DNA of 8,593 bases from Paludibacter sp. (GTDB lineage Bacteria > Bacteroidota > Bacteroidia > Bacteroidales > Paludibacteraceae): positions 1 to 8,593 of the forward strand of contig JAQWCZ010000074.1 in NCBI GenBank assembly GCA_028705705.1. Direction: 5' to 3'. The position numbers and the translations under genes are program-made. The notes beneath the pieces were generated by a model. That model worked only from the letters and a program-made list of their open reading frames with translations. It was not told where the DNA came from and made no database searches. Shown here in pieces: positions 7,346-8,593 of this stretch (positions within the stretch are counted from its first letter, which is position 1; each line of letters begins with the position of its first letter).

Positions 7346-7951
7346 TCAAATTGACTTTTTATAATATGCTGTTAGCTGTTTAGCCCAGTCATGAATTGAT
7401 TTTGAATTTATAAAATTTCCCTCTTTTATATCTGGCAGAAGGCGCATAGCAAAAAACATCAAAAATTGATGAACCAACTTCATCTTATTAATTTTTAAAT
7501 TACCTTTAAAAATTGCGATATTAATAAATGGAACTCTTTTACAATATTTAAAAACGTGATTAATGTAATTTGCTGACGCATGGGTTTTCTCCACAAAAGA
7601 CATCATTTTTAATGGTTTCTCTGGAGTATTGAAGCCGGGGTCAATATAAACCGGAATATTTGTATCATTGGGAGTAGGTTTAACACTCATACAAGTTAGA
7701 AATAATGCAACGGTCTTTTGTGCAAGTATATGTTTATTACATTTTAGAAAATGGTTGATTTTTGAGGTACACTTTCCAAAATGAATCGGGCTACCAATAA
7801 TCACGTAATCGTAACCGGAAATATTTGACAATTCAACAGGACTCAAATCAACAGCAAAAGCATTATTTTTCATGAATAAATCCTTTAAAATCAAGGCCAC
7901 ATGTTGAGTGGCATTGTATTCTGAATCATATACAATTAAAAGCTTTTTCAT
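7346..7951 (-). CDS. Flavodoxin-domain protein, HemG-like (Flavodoxin_5 type)
   Basis: This is a complete 201-residue cytosolic protein with no signal peptide. It starts with the flavodoxin beta-strand MKKLLIVYDSEYNATQHVA. The FMN phosphate loop would be residues 9-15 (DSEYNAT), where related proteins show SKYGNT or SRYGST, so the loop Gly is replaced by Asn13. The second FMN-contact region YDYVIIGSPIHFGKC (47-61) is well conserved. The C-terminal half has the pattern of menaquinone-dependent protoporphyrinogen oxidase HemG and its relatives: a FKGNLKINKMKLVHQFL helix (148-164), then EGNFINSKSIHDWAKQL (177-193). HemG itself is about 180 residues, so the length is similar. A true haem role cannot be claimed; many such proteins are unassigned quinone-linked reductases. 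It lies 64 bases after the SGNH gene with no terminator seen between, so they may share a transcript. Its link to mannan breakdown is unclear. Confidence 0.75.
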   Translation of the reverse strand: MKKLLIVYDSEYNATQHVALILKDLFMKNNAFAVDLSPVELSNISGYDYVIIGSPIHFGKCTSKINHFLKCNKHILAQKTVALFLTCMSVKPTPNDTNIPVYIDPGFNTPEKPLKMMSFVEKTHASANYINHVFKYCKRVPFINIAIFKGNLKINKMKLVHQFLMFFAMRLLPDIKEGNFINSKSIHDWAKQLTAYYKKSI

Positions 7952-8015
7952 TTAATTTCTTATAAAAAAATAGATTTGAATATTTAATATCAAACGCAAT
8001 AATAAATTGAGAAAT

Positions 8016-8591
8016 TTACTTTACAGCTTTATTCCATTTTCCCAGTTTTTTTAAAACAACTTTTTCCATAATTCTGTAACAATCTAAATTTGGATGAACC
8101 CCATCACCAGCATATTTCTTTGGTAATCCACCCTCTTCATCAGCTAATACAGAAAAATAATCAACATAACAAATCCTGTTTTTCTTGCAGTATTCCCGCA
8201 TCAGCATGTTCAGTGCAGCAATCTGCTCAACAGCATTCACTTCCTGTCTCCAGGGATATTTTTTCACCGGAAGTACAGAACATAGAAAAACTTTAATTTT
8301 ATGCGATTTAGCCAATTCACACATAGAAATAATGTTACCCATAATATTCTCAATACTGATATATCCGTTATTTTGGGCAATGTCGTTGGTTCCGGCCAAA
8401 ATTACAACCGCTTTAGGTTTGAGGTTAATTACATCCTGTCGAAAACGTACCAACATTTCCGAGGTGGTTTGTCCTCCAATTCCTCTTCCCAAAAATCCGT
8501 TTGTTGTAAAAAAATCCGGATCCGCATTGTACCATCCCTCCGTAATTGAATTACCAATAAAAACAGCTTTTACAGGTGATGATACTTCTTT
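8016..8591 (-). CDS. SGNH/GDSL acylhydrolase, partial (5' end outside window)
   Basis: The minus-strand frame stays open to the window edge; 191 residues are visible and the start codon lies beyond it. All four SGNH blocks are present. Block I is VFIGNSITEGW with nucleophile Ser15 (fragment numbering). Block II is GRGIGGQTT with oxyanion Gly37. Block III is ILAGTNDIAQNNGY with Asn69. Block V is GDGVHPN with Asp163 and His166 completing the triad. The internal TTG at 8490-8492 falls within block II and is not a start. The closest pattern I recognise is the Bacteroidales family of roughly 220-230-residue exported acylhydrolases often found beside carbohydrate-degrading genes, so a signal peptide is expected just outside the window. 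The likely activity is ester cleavage, perhaps deacetylation of a glycan; the substrate cannot be read from sequence. It would be upstream in the same direction as the flavodoxin and mannosidase genes. Confidence 0.9.
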   Translation of the reverse strand, partial: KEVSSPVKAVFIGNSITEGWYNADPDFFTTNGFLGRGIGGQTTSEMLVRFRQDVINLKPKAVVILAGTNDIAQNNGYISIENIMGNIISMCELAKSHKIKVFLCSVLPVKKYPWRQEVNAVEQIAALNMLMREYCKKNRICYVDYFSVLADEEGGLPKKYAGDGVHPNLDCYRIMEKVVLKKLGKWNKAVK

Positions 8592-8593
8592 AT

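Noticed and set aside
7335..7347. GAACT-GCT-AGTTC hairpin at the flavodoxin stop codon
   Set aside because: The stem is only 5 bases with no U-tract on the minus strand, too weak to call a terminator.
8301..8549. 82-codon open frame on the + strand
   Set aside because: It is antisense to the catalytic blocks of the SGNH hydrolase and is explained by that gene.

Overview
This window looks like a chromosomal piece of a Bacteroidota genome, most likely order Bacteroidales. The evidence is the Bacteroidales-type RNase Y fragment, A-rich leaders in place of Shine-Dalgarno sites, exported enzymes with short MKK-type signal peptides or lipoboxes, and a GH92/GH125 mannosidase pair typical of polysaccharide utilisation loci (PULs). 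No species can be named from the sequence alone.

Layout. (1) Positions 2-694 (+) hold the C-terminal 230 codons of RNase Y (rny). A strong symmetric hairpin at 716-757, usable in both directions, follows it. (2) Everything after that lies on the minus strand. At 859-1218 is a small GIY-YIG-fold protein whose signature and catalytic residues are largely replaced. (3) Positions 1266-1440 carry no intact gene. They hold the frameshifted C-terminal remnant of what reads as an endonuclease/exonuclease/phosphatase (EEP) family protein, directly downstream of the mannosidases. (4) Positions 1492-7204 form a tight minus-strand cluster. In transcription order it is a glutaminase-like (DUF5127/DUF4965/DUF1793) lipoprotein, a GH92 alpha-mannosidase whose ATG overlaps the previous stop by 4 bases, and a GH125 exo-alpha-1,6-mannosidase starting 5 bases after the GH92 stop. 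(5) Further upstream are a HemG-like flavodoxin (7346-7951) and the 3' part of an SGNH/GDSL acylhydrolase (8016 to the window edge).

How the genes may work together: GH92 would trim alpha-1,2 (or other non-reducing-end) mannose branches, and GH125 would remove alpha-1,6-linked mannose from the exposed backbone or core. Both carry signal peptides and would act in the periplasm or cell envelope on mannan or mannose-rich N-glycans. The SGNH hydrolase could remove acyl decorations, and the lost EEP protein may once have served the same locus. The lipoprotein is an unusually short relative of its family that lacks several expected conserved segments, so its role is open. No SusC/SusD pair, regulator, tRNA, rRNA, CRISPR array or mobile element is visible. 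I see no wholly new multi-gene system. The items most worth a second look are the shortened lipoprotein, the EEP relic and the degenerate GIY-YIG protein.
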